The notes below the pieces were generated by a model. It was not told the DNA's origin. It did no database searches and saw only the letters and a list, made by a program, of their open reading frames with translations. The position numbers and the translations under genes were made by a program. Shown here one piece after another: positions 12,820 to 20,436 of a stretch of 23,991 bases of DNA; within the stretch, counting starts at the first letter, position 1; the number at the start of each line of letters is the position of its first letter. Source of the stretch: a virus; the IMG/VR virus record IMGVR_UViG_3300031456_000019, positions 1-23,991 of that record; one strand, 5' to 3'.

Positions 12820-13125
12820 ATGGCGCGAGCACCAACCGATTTGAGATCGCTGGCGCGTGCACACACCGAGATGGGGTTGCGCGTGCTTTGCGGCATTGCG
12901 CAGAACAGCGAGAGCGACAACGCACGCGTGGCTGCTGTCGGTCTGATCTGGGATCGCGGCTGGGGCAAAGCTCCGCAAGCGCATACTGGCGCAGACGGCG
13001 AAGGCGATATTCGCGTCACCATTCGGCACATCATCGAAGGCACTGCAGCGCCGCAAGTTCTTGATGCGAGCAACGACGCCAAGGTGCTGACCTTGGTGCC
13101 CAAGAAAACTGAGGGCGAGCCATGA
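12820..13125 (+). CDS. Putative small terminase subunit-like protein (101 aa)
   Basis: Residues about 8-50 (LRSLARAHTEMGLRVLCGIA, then DNARVAAVGLIWDRGWGKAP) match a short helical module often found just upstream of TerL in alphaproteobacterial phages ('LRxLARxHTxxAxxxL...ARVxAAxxLLDRGWGKxPQ'). Small terminase subunits recognise the packaging site and regulate TerL. The C-terminus (GDIRVTIRHIIEGTAAPQVL) is beta-like. The ribosome binding site is poor. TerL is separated by the serine recombinase gene, which is unusual, so the TerS role is inferred. Confidence 0.55.
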   Translation: MARAPTDLRSLARAHTEMGLRVLCGIAQNSESDNARVAAVGLIWDRGWGKAPQAHTGADGEGDIRVTIRHIIEGTAAPQVLDASNDAKVLTLVPKKTEGEP

Positions 13126-13131
13126 ATTGTG

Positions 13132-13187
13132 CGCTTGCCAATTGGCACACCCCATACTCAACGAATTCGCTTGCCAATTGGCACACC
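13132..13187. repeat. Two 20-bp direct repeats, each containing a 12-bp palindrome
   Basis: CGCTTGCCAATTGGCACACC occurs at 13132-13151 and 13168-13187, 36 bp apart. Each contains the perfect palindrome TGCCAATTGGCA. A degenerate third site (GCGCCAAATGGCAC) overlaps the recombinase start codon. They may be recombination-site arms or operators controlling the recombinase. Confidence 0.8.
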
Positions 13188-13200
13188 TTGGACCATATTG

Positions 13201-13216
13201 ACGTTCGTCAGAACGT
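13201..13216. repeat. Inverted repeat ACGTTC-GTCA-GAACGT
   Basis: Perfect 6-bp arms and a 4-nt spacer, 14 nt after the second 20-bp repeat and about 18 nt before the recombinase start. Possible crossover-type site or additional operator. Confidence 0.5.
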
Positions 13217-13233
13217 TCCAAGGGATGCGCCAA

Positions 13234-13875
13234 ATGGCACTCGTCGCTTACTACCGGGTTTCCACCGCACAGCAGGGCCGCTCGGGCCTCGGTCTGGAAG
13301 CGCAGCGCGCGACAGTGCTGGCCTTCGCGAAGGCCGAGGGGCTGGAGATCATCGCGGAATACACCGAGATCGAGACAGGGAAGGGCGCAGACGCGTTGGA
13401 TCGCCGCCCGCAGCTAAAGGCCGCTCTGAAGCACGCGAAACGCTCCACGGCCTCCGTATGCGTTGCCAAGCTGGACCGCTTGAGCCGCGATGTGGCGTTC
13501 ATTGCAGGCCTGATGGCACAGCGTGTGCCGTTCGTCGTGTGTGCGCTGGGCCGCAACGTCGATCCTTTCACGCTGCACATCTACGCCGCGCTCGCCGAGC
13601 AGGAGCGGCGCATGATCTCGCAGCGCACGTCCGCTGGCCTTCAGGCAGCGAAAGCACGCGGTGTCGTGCTCGGCAACGCCTCGATGGTCGAGGCACAGAA
13701 AGCCGCTGCAGCAGAGCGCGATCTTGCACTGCGCGAAGTGGTGATGCCGATGATTGGCCTGCCCTCGCGTGTCATCGCAAGCAAGCTGACCGAGCTTGGC
13801 ATCGAGACACCGAGAGGCGGCAAGGTCTGGTCGCACATGACCGTGCAGCGTGTGATGGCCCGCCTAGGCTGGTAG
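13234..13875 (+). CDS. Small serine recombinase (resolvase/invertase family, 213 aa)
   Basis: Serine recombinases cut and rejoin DNA with a catalytic Ser. Residues 5-11 (AYYRVST) give R8 and S10. Later active-site motifs are KLDRLSRD at 79-86 and [20 protein letters not shown] at 120-139. The C-terminal 45 residues ([20 protein letters not shown], then [15 protein letters not shown]) form a HTH DNA-binding part. The length is that of a resolvase or invertase rather than a large serine integrase. The ATG at 13234 has AGGG 9 nt before it; upstream in-frame codons read through the repeats and are rejected. Its place between TerS-like and TerL genes is odd. Confidence 0.85.
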   Translation: MALVAYYRVSTAQQGRSGLGLEAQRATVLAFAKAEGLEIIAEYTEIETGKGADALDRRPQLKAALKHAKRSTASVCVAKLDRLSRDVAFIAGLMAQRVPFVVCALGRNVDPFTLHIYAALAEQERRMISQRTSAGLQAAKARGVVLGNASMVEAQKAAAAERDLALREVVMPMIGLPSRVIASKLTELGIETPRGGKVWSHMTVQRVMARLGW

Positions 13876-13891
13876 GCCTCGCCCGGTCGGC

Positions 13892-13912
13892 CCCCGGGGG
13901 ACCTCCCCGGGG
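13892..13912. terminator. GC-rich hairpin after the recombinase gene (terminator candidate)
   Basis: CCCCGGGG at 13892-13899 and again at 13905-13912 can form an 8-bp stem around GACCT, followed by CTTTGTGT. The T-run is short and the 8-mer is self-complementary, so other folds are possible. It could separate recombinase and terminase transcription. Confidence 0.4.
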
Positions 13913-13987
13913 CTTTGTGTCCAAGGGAACCCATTTCACGGGTCCTCCGCGCGACGAGGCTCTCACATTTTCCGGTGAGCGCCCCTG

Positions 13988-15352
13988 ATGGACATCACGC
14001 TTCCCCACAATGGCTGGCTCCCGCGCGCGCATCAGATGGCGCTGTGGAGCTATCTCGCCAACGGCGGCAAGCGTGCGATGGCGGTATGGCATCGGCGTGC
14101 GGGCAAGGACGAGATTTGTTTGCATCACGCCTCGTGCGCGGCGATGCAGCGTGCGGGCAACTACTGGCACTGCCTTCCAGAATTCTTGCAAGGTCGCAAA
14201 GCCATCTGGACCGCGATCAACGCGCACACCGGCAAGCGCCGCATCGATGAAGCCTTCCCGCCGATGCTGCGTGAGACCACCAACGACAACGAGATGTTCA
14301 TCCGCTTTCTGAACGGCTCGACGTGGCAAATCATCGGTAGCGACCGCTACGACGCCACCGTCGGCGCAGGTGTCGCGGGCATCACCTACTCAGAATGGGC
14401 GCTCGCGAACCCGTCAGCGTGGGCCTACCACCGCCCGATGCTGGAGGAAAATAACGGCTGGGCCGCCTTCATCACCACGCCGCGCGGCAGAAACCACGCC
14501 CTCTCGATGTTCAACCACGCGCAAGCAACATCGGGCTGGTTCTCCGAACGCCTGACTGCGCTCGACACGCATGCGCTCTCGCAGGAGCGGCTGGAGGAGG
14601 CGCTCGCCGAGTATCAGGCCCTTTACGGCATGGACGTCGGGCGCGCGCAATTCCAGCAGGAATACATGTGCGACTGGAACGCCGCTATTCTCGGGGCATT
14701 TTACGCCTACGAGATGGCGCTGGTGCGCGCTGAAAACCGCATTATCGACATCGACGCGCAACCCGGTGTTCCGGTGCATCGCGCGTGGGATTTGGGCATG
14801 ACCGACGACACGAGTATCTGGTTTTACCAGATGGTCGGCTCGCAAATCTTTATTCTCGACCATTACGCCACCTCGGGCGTCGGCCTCGAACATTATCGCG
14901 ACATCATCGAGATGCGCTACCGCGACCGGGGCTGGACCCACGGCGAGGATCACGTGCCGCACGACGCGAAGGTGAAGGAGATGGGCACCGGCCGCACCCG
15001 CGTCGAGACCATGCGCCTGCTCGGTCTTAAGCCGATCTTGGTCCCGAACGCATCCATCGAGGACGGGCGCAACGCGGTGCGGCGCACGCTGCCGCTGTGC
15101 GTCTTCCATCCGCGCACCGAGGTCGGCGGCATCGATGCGCTGGAGCAGTACCGGCGCGAATGGGACGACGAGAAGAAGGCGTTCCGCGCCAACGCGGTCC
15201 ACGACTGGACCTCGCACCCGGCCGACAGCTTTCGCTACCTCGCGCTCGCATGGCGCGCGCCGCCGCCGCGCGTCGTGACACCGCCGCCGCTGCTTCCATC
15301 CGGCTGGATCATTCCGCCGCCACCCGAACCACGCGCGGGGATCATGCTGTGA
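13988..15352 (+). CDS. terL: Terminase large subunit, ATPase and nuclease (454 aa)
   Basis: TerL drives DNA into the prohead and cuts it. The ATPase has a Walker A-like HRRAGKD at 35-41 (the RxAGKD variant), Walker B-like GITYSEWA at 131-138 with E136, and a motif III ITTPRGRN at 162-169. The RNase H-like nuclease has AWDLGMTDDTS (D268), VPHDAK (D326) and HDWTSHPADSFRY (D406, D413) as candidate metal ligands. The C-terminus ends in a proline-rich tail. The ATG at 13988 is preceded by GGTGAG. The size and order of motifs fit podovirus/siphovirus-type terminases. Confidence 0.9.
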   Translation: MDITLPHNGWLPRAHQMALWSYLANGGKRAMAVWHRRAGKDEICLHHASCAAMQRAGNYWHCLPEFLQGRKAIWTAINAHTGKRRIDEAFPPMLRETTNDNEMFIRFLNGSTWQIIGSDRYDATVGAGVAGITYSEWALANPSAWAYHRPMLEENNGWAAFITTPRGRNHALSMFNHAQATSGWFSERLTALDTHALSQERLEEALAEYQALYGMDVGRAQFQQEYMCDWNAAILGAFYAYEMALVRAENRIIDIDAQPGVPVHRAWDLGMTDDTSIWFYQMVGSQIFILDHYATSGVGLEHYRDIIEMRYRDRGWTHGEDHVPHDAKVKEMGTGRTRVETMRLLGLKPILVPNASIEDGRNAVRRTLPLCVFHPRTEVGGIDALEQYRREWDDEKKAFRANAVHDWTSHPADSFRYLALAWRAPPPRVVTPPPLLPSGWIIPPPPEPRAGIML

Positions 15353-15444
15353 CACCGGAGCGCGCCCAGCAATTCGCTATCGGCGTGCTCGTGCTCGCCG
15401 TCATCCTCGTCGTCGCGATCTTGCTCGGAGGCATCGGGCAATGA
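15349..15444 (+). CDS. 31-aa transmembrane peptide
   Basis: A GTG at 15349 overlaps the TerL stop (GTGA). The product, MTPERAQQFAIGVLVLAVIL followed by VVAILLGGIGQ, is a single hydrophobic helix with a short polar N-terminus. It is too short for automatic gene finders, but the overlap, the clean composition and the position directly before the portal gene support it. The role is unknown. Single-span peptides in this position are seen in other phages, from memory. Confidence 0.5.
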   Translation: MTPERAQQFAIGVLVLAVILVVAILLGGIGQ

Positions 15445-15471
15445 GGAATGCCTATTTCGCACAGGTGCGTC

Positions 15472-17781
15472 ATGGCTAAACCGTACGGCGACGACATCCG
15501 CCACGACGATCTGGAATTCAACCCGGCCATCGAGCCGAAGAAGGCCAAGGCGTGGCTCAATCTCTTGGAGGAGAGCGAGACCGCGTTCGAACCGTACAAC
15601 ACGCACTGCGACCGCCTCGAACGGCTCTACGCTTCGCTCGAACGGCTCGCCGACATGCGCCGCGACAAGGAATTCCAGATGTTCTGGGCCAACATCGAGG
15701 TGATCAAGCCCGCGATCTACGCCACACCGCCGCGCCCGGTCGTGGTGCCGAAATTTCAGGACCGCCGCCCGGTCTACGATGCCGCCTCCGAGATGCTCGA
15801 ACGCGTCTGCGTCGTCCTGTTCGACCTCACGCGCATTCAGGATTTGATGCTGCTGGTACGCGACGATGTCGCGCTGATCGGTCGCGGCGTGCCGTGGTGC
15901 CGCTATGAGAGCGGCAAGGAGAGCGGCAGCTACTACGACAGCGAACGCGTCTGCATCGATTATAAAAACCGGCGCGACTTCCTCCATTCGGTCAGCCGCA
16001 ACTGGCGCGAGGTCGGCTGGGTCGCGGCGGCGAGCTACCTCACACGCAGCGAGGCGCGCGACCGTTTCTACGAGCACTCAGGCGATGCCTACAACGAGGC
16101 CGAATACCGCGTCGACAAGGAAGCCAAGGAGGTCGGCGGCGCCGACAGTCGCGAGCGGGCCAAGTTCTGGGAAATCTGGAGCAAGAGCGAGCGGCGCGTC
16201 GTGTGGGTGGCGAAGGGCTGCGAAGACATTCTCGATGAGGACGATCCGCACCTCGATCTCTCGGACTATTTCCCGTGCCCGCGCCCGGCCTACGGCACCG
16301 TGCAGCGCAATTCGCTCGTCCCCGTGCCCGACGTGATGCAGTACCGCGATCAGCTTGATGAATTGAATTTGCTGACCTCGCGCATTCACGCCCTCTCCGA
16401 TGCGCTGGAGGCGAAGGGCTTCTATCCGGCCGGTGGCGCCGAGCTTGGCGATGCCGTGCAGGCCGCGATCAAGATGAAAACCCCCGGGCGCGTGCTCGTC
16501 CCGGTGTCGAACTGGGCCGCGTTCGGCGGCACCAAGGAGGTGATCATCTGGTTGCCCATCGACATGATCGCGCAGACCATCACGGCGCTGGTCGGACTGC
16601 GCAAGCAGATCATTGACGACATTTATCAAATCATGGGCCTGTCCGACATCATGCGCGGCGCGACCGACGCGCGCGAAACGCTCGGCGCGCAGCAACTCAA
16701 GACGCAGTACGGCTCGACCCGCATTCGCGACAAGCAGGCCGAGATGGAGCGGGTCGCGGTCGACCTCGTCACCATCACGGCCGAGATCGTCACCGAGAAA
16801 TTCGACCCGATCACCATGATCGAGATGAGCCAGAGCCAGTTGCCGACGCAGGCGATGCAGCGCCAGCAGGTCATGATGCTGCAGCAGCAGCTTGGCCAGC
16901 AGCAGCAGATGATGCAGATGCTGCAGAGCAATCCGCAAGCGCAGCAGGTGATGCAAAGCAATCCGCAAGCCCCGCAGATGCTGCAGCAAGCGCAACAGGT
17001 GATGCAGGACGGACAGGACGCCATCGCCAAGGTGATGGCCAAGCCGACCGTCGAGCAGGTGCTCGCCTTCCTGCGCAACAATCGCGCGCGCTCCTTCGTG
17101 CTCGACATCGAGACCGACAGCACCATCCAGCAGGATGAGAACGCCGAGAAGCAGCGCCGTTCCGAATTCGTCGGTGTGCTGGCGCAGCTGCTGCCGCAAC
17201 TCACGCAGATGATCCAAGTTGCCCCCGACACCGCCGAATTCTGCGGCGAGGTGCTTAAGTTTGCCACCGCGCCGTATCGCGCCGGTCGCTCGCTGGAAGG
17301 CTCGATCAATGATCTGGTCGACAAGATGAAGGAAAAGGCCGACGCGCCACGCGGCGACGACCCGACCACCGCGCAGGGCAAGATCGCGCTGCAGATCGAG
17401 CAGATGAAGGACAAGCGCGAGCGCGACAAGAACCAAGCGGACGCGCAACTGCAGGCGGCCGAACTCAAGATGAAGGCCGACAACAATCGCGCGCAGATCG
17501 AGAGCGAACAGCGCATCGCGATGGCCAAGATGCGCGAGGGTCAGCAGACCGACGCCGCCAAGCAGCAGCAGACCAATCTGAAAATGATCGCGGATCGCGA
17601 GAAGCATCAGGCCTCGATGATCAAGGCCGACACCGACATGCAAGTCACACGGCAGAAGGCCGCGCTGGCGCAGCAGGCCGCGATGAACAAGGGCGCCGAC
17701 ATGGCGGCACGCGCCGACGAACGCCGCGCCGCGCAGCAGTTCAAGCTCACGCAGCAACCCGGAGGGATTTTCCGCCAATGA
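15472..17781 (+). CDS. Portal protein with long Gln-rich, coiled-coil tail (769 aa)
   Basis: The portal forms the dodecameric DNA gate at the head vertex and contacts TerL. It follows TerL, is of podovirus-type size, and has portal-like segments such as FWANIEVIKPAIYATPPRPV, the mid-domain QLDELNLLTSRIHALSDALE and IIDDIYQIMGLSDIMRGATD followed by RETLGAQQLKTQYGSTRIRD. Residues about 455-516 are extremely Gln/Met-rich with a short repeated SNPQAxQ unit. Residues about 633-750 are charged coiled-coil (REGQQTDAAKQQQTNLKM and similar). The ATG at 15472 is preferred over 15448 because CAGG lies 6 nt upstream. Confidence 0.8.
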   Translation: MAKPYGDDIRHDDLEFNPAIEPKKAKAWLNLLEESETAFEPYNTHCDRLERLYASLERLADMRRDKEFQMFWANIEVIKPAIYATPPRPVVVPKFQDRRPVYDAASEMLERVCVVLFDLTRIQDLMLLVRDDVALIGRGVPWCRYESGKESGSYYDSERVCIDYKNRRDFLHSVSRNWREVGWVAAASYLTRSEARDRFYEHSGDAYNEAEYRVDKEAKEVGGADSRERAKFWEIWSKSERRVVWVAKGCEDILDEDDPHLDLSDYFPCPRPAYGTVQRNSLVPVPDVMQYRDQLDELNLLTSRIHALSDALEAKGFYPAGGAELGDAVQAAIKMKTPGRVLVPVSNWAAFGGTKEVIIWLPIDMIAQTITALVGLRKQIIDDIYQIMGLSDIMRGATDARETLGAQQLKTQYGSTRIRDKQAEMERVAVDLVTITAEIVTEKFDPITMIEMSQSQLPTQAMQRQQVMMLQQQLGQQQQMMQMLQSNPQAQQVMQSNPQAPQMLQQAQQVMQDGQDAIAKVMAKPTVEQVLAFLRNNRARSFVLDIETDSTIQQDENAEKQRRSEFVGVLAQLLPQLTQMIQVAPDTAEFCGEVLKFATAPYRAGRSLEGSINDLVDKMKEKADAPRGDDPTTAQGKIALQIEQMKDKRERDKNQADAQLQAAELKMKADNNRAQIESEQRIAMAKMREGQQTDAAKQQQTNLKMIADREKHQASMIKADTDMQVTRQKAALAQQAAMNKGADMAARADERRAAQQFKLTQQPGGIFRQ

Positions 17782-19076
17782 TGGGCGACCTCGCCGCGCA
17801 GGACACCTATGACGTCGACCCGATGACCGGGGCGGTGATGAACCCGACGCCGCGCGCGCAGGGAAAATTCGGCCGCGTGGTCGAGGGCATCGGTGCGGGC
17901 TTGCGCGACTGGGCGATGCTGCCGGGCCGCGCCTACAAGGAAGGTCTCACGCCCGAGGAGGAGGTCGCATGGGCCGCGCCGACCGCGATGGGAATGGTCG
18001 GCGCATCGCGCCTGCCGGGTGGCGCGCCGCCCGGATCGCTCGGCGCTGCCGGTGGCGGCAAGCTGATCCAGCCCGATGTCATGGGCGGCGTGGCCGAGCT
18101 TGGCGACCCGCTATGGCATGGCATTTCGAAAGTGAAGCTCGAACGGCCCGTCGCCGAGATGTCTGCAGCGCGCGAAGCGATGCCGGTGAACGAACGGGTG
18201 ATCTCACCTGAGGCGCTGCAGGGCGGCGTGCTGATGCCTGCGGTCGGTGATCGTTCAATGGCCAGTGCGCGCCTCACCGGCATCGGCGACAAGCCGCTCG
18301 CGTCCCCGGTCGACCTGCAAGGCGGTCACGGCTTCATGGCGGCGAACGCTGACACCGGGCACGTCTGGGCCTCCGACAAGGGCGTCATCTCGACAATCGC
18401 GAACCGCGCCAAGCGTATCGCCGAGCAGGAAGGTGCGCCGGTCTATCTGCCCTACACGGCGATGGGCGAACGCTCGGTCGATTTTTCCCATCACGTCTCG
18501 GACACGCTCGCCGAGATGGCCAAGGGCGCGAAAATTCTCAAGCGCTCCAGCGATCCGGCCAAGGGTTCGGCGGCGAGCTTCGATGCCGCGATGCGAACCG
18601 AGCGCGGCGTAGAAGATTTCCCCGGCATCAAGGACCCCGGGCTGCGCGCCTATCTGGTCGACGCGTCGGGCGACGTGCGCAACAAGTTCGCCAAGCTGAT
18701 GGACAGCCGCAAATATCAGGACGCGGGTTTTCCGAGTGTCGCCGAGGCACGCTTCGCCGTCACGGACCCGCGACTGCTGCATGAGCCAACTGGCGCAGCC
18801 GGTCTGTCGATCTCAAAGGTGGACCCGGAGAAGATCGCGCCGTCGAGCCATCGCACCTACTCGACTGCGCTCGGCGGCAGCTACCTCGGCGGCCTCGGCC
18901 GCTCGGTGCCGAAAGAGGTGATGTATCCCGACATCATGTCGGCCTACGCGCAGCAGGGCTATGCCCCGGTGCAGTTTGACTACCTGATGGGCAAGGGTCG
19001 CGCGCCGGTCTTCCAGCGCACCGATCAGCGCTGGCTCGACAACATCATGCGGCATCTGGAGGAGACGCGTCAGTGA
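17778..19076 (+). CDS. Unknown head-region protein (432 aa)
   Basis: ATGA overlap with the portal stop. The sequence MMGDLAAQDTYDVDPMTGAV, a helical AMLPGRAYKEGLTPEEEVAW and a glycine-rich segment lead into a globular middle (PVNERVISPEALQGGVLMPA, GDRSMASARLTGIGDKPLAS, VDLQGGHGFMAANADTGHVW). The middle reminds me, tentatively, of segments in phage polyvalent/MuF-type proteins. The C-terminal half is alpha/beta with SKVDPEKIAPSSHRTYSTAL and a Tyr-rich GYAPVQFDYLMGKGRAP. It could be a minor head or injected protein, but no activity is established. Confidence 0.65.
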   Translation: MMGDLAAQDTYDVDPMTGAVMNPTPRAQGKFGRVVEGIGAGLRDWAMLPGRAYKEGLTPEEEVAWAAPTAMGMVGASRLPGGAPPGSLGAAGGGKLIQPDVMGGVAELGDPLWHGISKVKLERPVAEMSAAREAMPVNERVISPEALQGGVLMPAVGDRSMASARLTGIGDKPLASPVDLQGGHGFMAANADTGHVWASDKGVISTIANRAKRIAEQEGAPVYLPYTAMGERSVDFSHHVSDTLAEMAKGAKILKRSSDPAKGSAASFDAAMRTERGVEDFPGIKDPGLRAYLVDASGDVRNKFAKLMDSRKYQDAGFPSVAEARFAVTDPRLLHEPTGAAGLSISKVDPEKIAPSSHRTYSTALGGSYLGGLGRSVPKEVMYPDIMSAYAQQGYAPVQFDYLMGKGRAPVFQRTDQRWLDNIMRHLEETRQ

Positions 19077-19279
19077 GCAGGCTCAGTGCAGACCGAGAGC
19101 GGCAACTTGCTGGAGAGCGCAACGCTCGTGGCGAGCCTGCCTGCGGCATCGGCGTCGTCAAGCTCCTCCAAAAGGTCAACCAGATCGCCGTCCGTGTTGA
19201 CGGTGATCAGGCGATAAACCTCGGGCGCCTCGGAGACGTCGAGGACAAGGGCGGTGGCGTCGGGGCTGATGTCGCGCAT
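19070..19279 (-). CDS. Possible minus-strand small gene, excluding the plus-strand reading (69 aa)
   Basis: The minus frame gives MRDISPDATALVLDVSEAPE, then VYRLITVNTDGDLVDLLEEL and a C-terminal ADAAGRLATSVALSSKLPLS. This composition looks like a real small acidic alpha/beta protein. Its third-position GC (about 79%) is nearer that of neighbouring genes than the plus frame. Against it, no Shine-Dalgarno is visible before ATG 19279 and it would be the only minus gene in a plus-strand head operon. The two readings cannot both be taken with confidence. Confidence 0.35.
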   Translation of the reverse strand: MRDISPDATALVLDVSEAPEVYRLITVNTDGDLVDLLEELDDADAAGRLATSVALSSKLPLSVCTEPAH

Positions 19280-19285
19280 CGCTGA
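19073..19285 (+). CDS. Possible small gene after the 432-aa gene, alternative strand reading (70 aa)
   Basis: GTG 19073 overlaps the preceding stop (GTGA) and has GGAGGAG about 8 nt upstream, matching the style of this operon. The product (MSRLSADRERQLAGERNARG, then IGVVKLLQKVNQIAVRVDGD) has a shadow-like composition. Its third-position GC (about 70%) is lower than its first-position GC (about 79%), unlike neighbouring genes. The minus-strand reading of the same bases is the competitor. Confidence 0.35.
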   Translation: MSRLSADRERQLAGERNARGEPACGIGVVKLLQKVNQIAVRVDGDQAINLGRLGDVEDKGGGVGADVAHR

Positions 19286-19313
19286 TCTGTAGCGCAACCA
19301 AGGGAGGCCGACA

Positions 19314-19871
19314 ATGGCGCAAAGTGCAACCACGGTAACACCTGACGGCCCCTCGCCGCCGACCAACTTCGGCGGGCAGGTCGGCATGCGACCGCCGACC
19401 ACGGCGGGCTTGAACCCGATTGACGACGGCGCGGCGGGCTCCGCGCTGGTGTTTGCAGCACCGGTCAGCGGCACCGCCTCCGAGGGCGCTGGCAGCGAGG
19501 TCAACGTCGTTGCGCCCGGCTCACGCGCGGAGTGTCCGACTATCGCAACCTCCGACCTCGGCAATTTCACGCGCGAGCCGAACGGGCAGCACGCCTCGAC
19601 CTTGTCGCCGAGCGCGAGCGCGAGCATCAGCGGCCTCGTCCCGGCCTCGCTCGTGGCCGGTGCTGGCACCAACGCGCTCGCGGTGAACGGCGCAGGCTTC
19701 ACGCGGCAATCGGTCGTCTACGTCAACGGTGTTGCGCAGGTCACCGCCTTCATCAGCGCGGTGCAACTCAATGTCGCGGCGGCACCGAAGAAGGCGACCG
19801 CAGGCACGCTCCCGGTCACCGTCGTGACCGACCGCGTCGGCACGGCCCCAGCCAACTGGACGTTCACATAA
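19314..19871 (+). CDS. Ig/TIG-like head decoration protein candidate, copy 1 (185 aa)
   Basis: GGGAGG lies 6 nt before the ATG. The N-terminal part (MAQSATTVTPDGPSPPTNFG, then VGMRPPTTAGLNPIDDGAAG) is shared with the next gene. The C-terminal 80 residues (VAGAGTNALAVNGAGFTRQS, then VVYVNGVAQVTAFISAVQLN and GTLPVTVVTDRVGTAPANWT) show the IPT/TIG pattern of a beta-sandwich: 'GxGFTxxSxVYVNG...T.F....L...PK...GTxxVTV'. Ig-like domains decorate many phage heads and bind surface sugars. Role and location on the virion are inferred. Confidence 0.65.
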   Translation: MAQSATTVTPDGPSPPTNFGGQVGMRPPTTAGLNPIDDGAAGSALVFAAPVSGTASEGAGSEVNVVAPGSRAECPTIATSDLGNFTREPNGQHASTLSPSASASISGLVPASLVAGAGTNALAVNGAGFTRQSVVYVNGVAQVTAFISAVQLNVAAAPKKATAGTLPVTVVTDRVGTAPANWTFT

Positions 19872-19884
19872 GTGGAGGCTCGCC

Positions 19885-20436
19885 ATGGCTCAAAGCGCAA
19901 CAACGGTGGCACCGGAAAGCCCGACGCCTCCGACGAACATGGCCTGCGTCGGCATGCGACCGCCGACGACCGCTGGCCTTGCGCAACTCGATGACGGTGT
20001 GGCGGGATCGCTCACCGTGTTCGTCGCGCCTGTGAGCGGCACAGCGCACGAAGGCGCTGGCACCGAGGTGGTCGTGACCTCGCTGCACTCGCGGCCTGAG
20101 TGCCCGACACAGTCGGTGTCCGACCTCGGCAACTACACCACCAAGCCGAACGTCGATCACGCATCGAGCAACTCGCCCGCGACAGGTCCGCAACTCGACA
20201 CCATCGGCCCCAACCCGACCGCCGGTGACGGCGCTTCGGTCACGCTGACCTGCACCGGCAACTTCTTTCACAAGACGTCGGTGATCTATCTGAACGAACA
20301 GCCGCTGGAGACGCACTTCTTCTCGCAATGGAATATCGACACGCACGTGAACAAGAAGGCCTCGCCCGGCACATGGAAAGTCACCGTCCGAAATGGTGGC
20401 ATCACCTCAGCAGCAGTCGATTGGACCTTCACATGA
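19885..20436 (+). CDS. Ig/TIG-like head decoration protein candidate, copy 2 (183 aa)
   Basis: A tandem paralogue of the preceding protein. The N-terminus MAQSATTVAPESPTPPTNMA and VGMRPPTTAGLAQLDDGVAG aligns closely with it, and both proteins end in WTFT. The C-terminal domain (PTAGDGASVTLTCTGNFFHK, then TSVIYLNEQPLETHFFSQWN and SPGTWKVTVRNGGITSAAVD) keeps the TIG-like plan but has diverged. Two adjacent copies suggest duplication followed by specialisation, for example of different surface contacts. It ends 4 nt into the next gene (ATGA overlap). Confidence 0.65.
   Translation: MAQSATTVAPESPTPPTNMACVGMRPPTTAGLAQLDDGVAGSLTVFVAPVSGTAHEGAGTEVVVTSLHSRPECPTQSVSDLGNYTTKPNVDHASSNSPATGPQLDTIGPNPTAGDGASVTLTCTGNFFHKTSVIYLNEQPLETHFFSQWNIDTHVNKKASPGTWKVTVRNGGITSAAVDWTFT

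Noticed and set aside
12730-13233. 167-aa minus-strand ORF with repeated CANWQA segments
   Set aside because: The repeated peptide is simply the translation of the palindromic 20-bp repeats, and the ORF runs against the TerS-like gene.
13892-13920. GC-rich hairpin as an IS or transposon terminal repeat
   Set aside because: No matching opposite end, target duplication or transposase is present; terminator-like function is simpler.
16836-17020. Repetitive stretch that might be a CRISPR-like or tandem array
   Set aside because: It is in-frame Gln/Met codon repetition in the portal gene; there are no regular spacers.
16078-17778. Long minus-strand ORF (566 aa) across the portal gene
   Set aside because: Leu/His/Arg-rich composition is typical of the antisense of a GC-rich gene, and the plus-strand portal reading explains the DNA fully.
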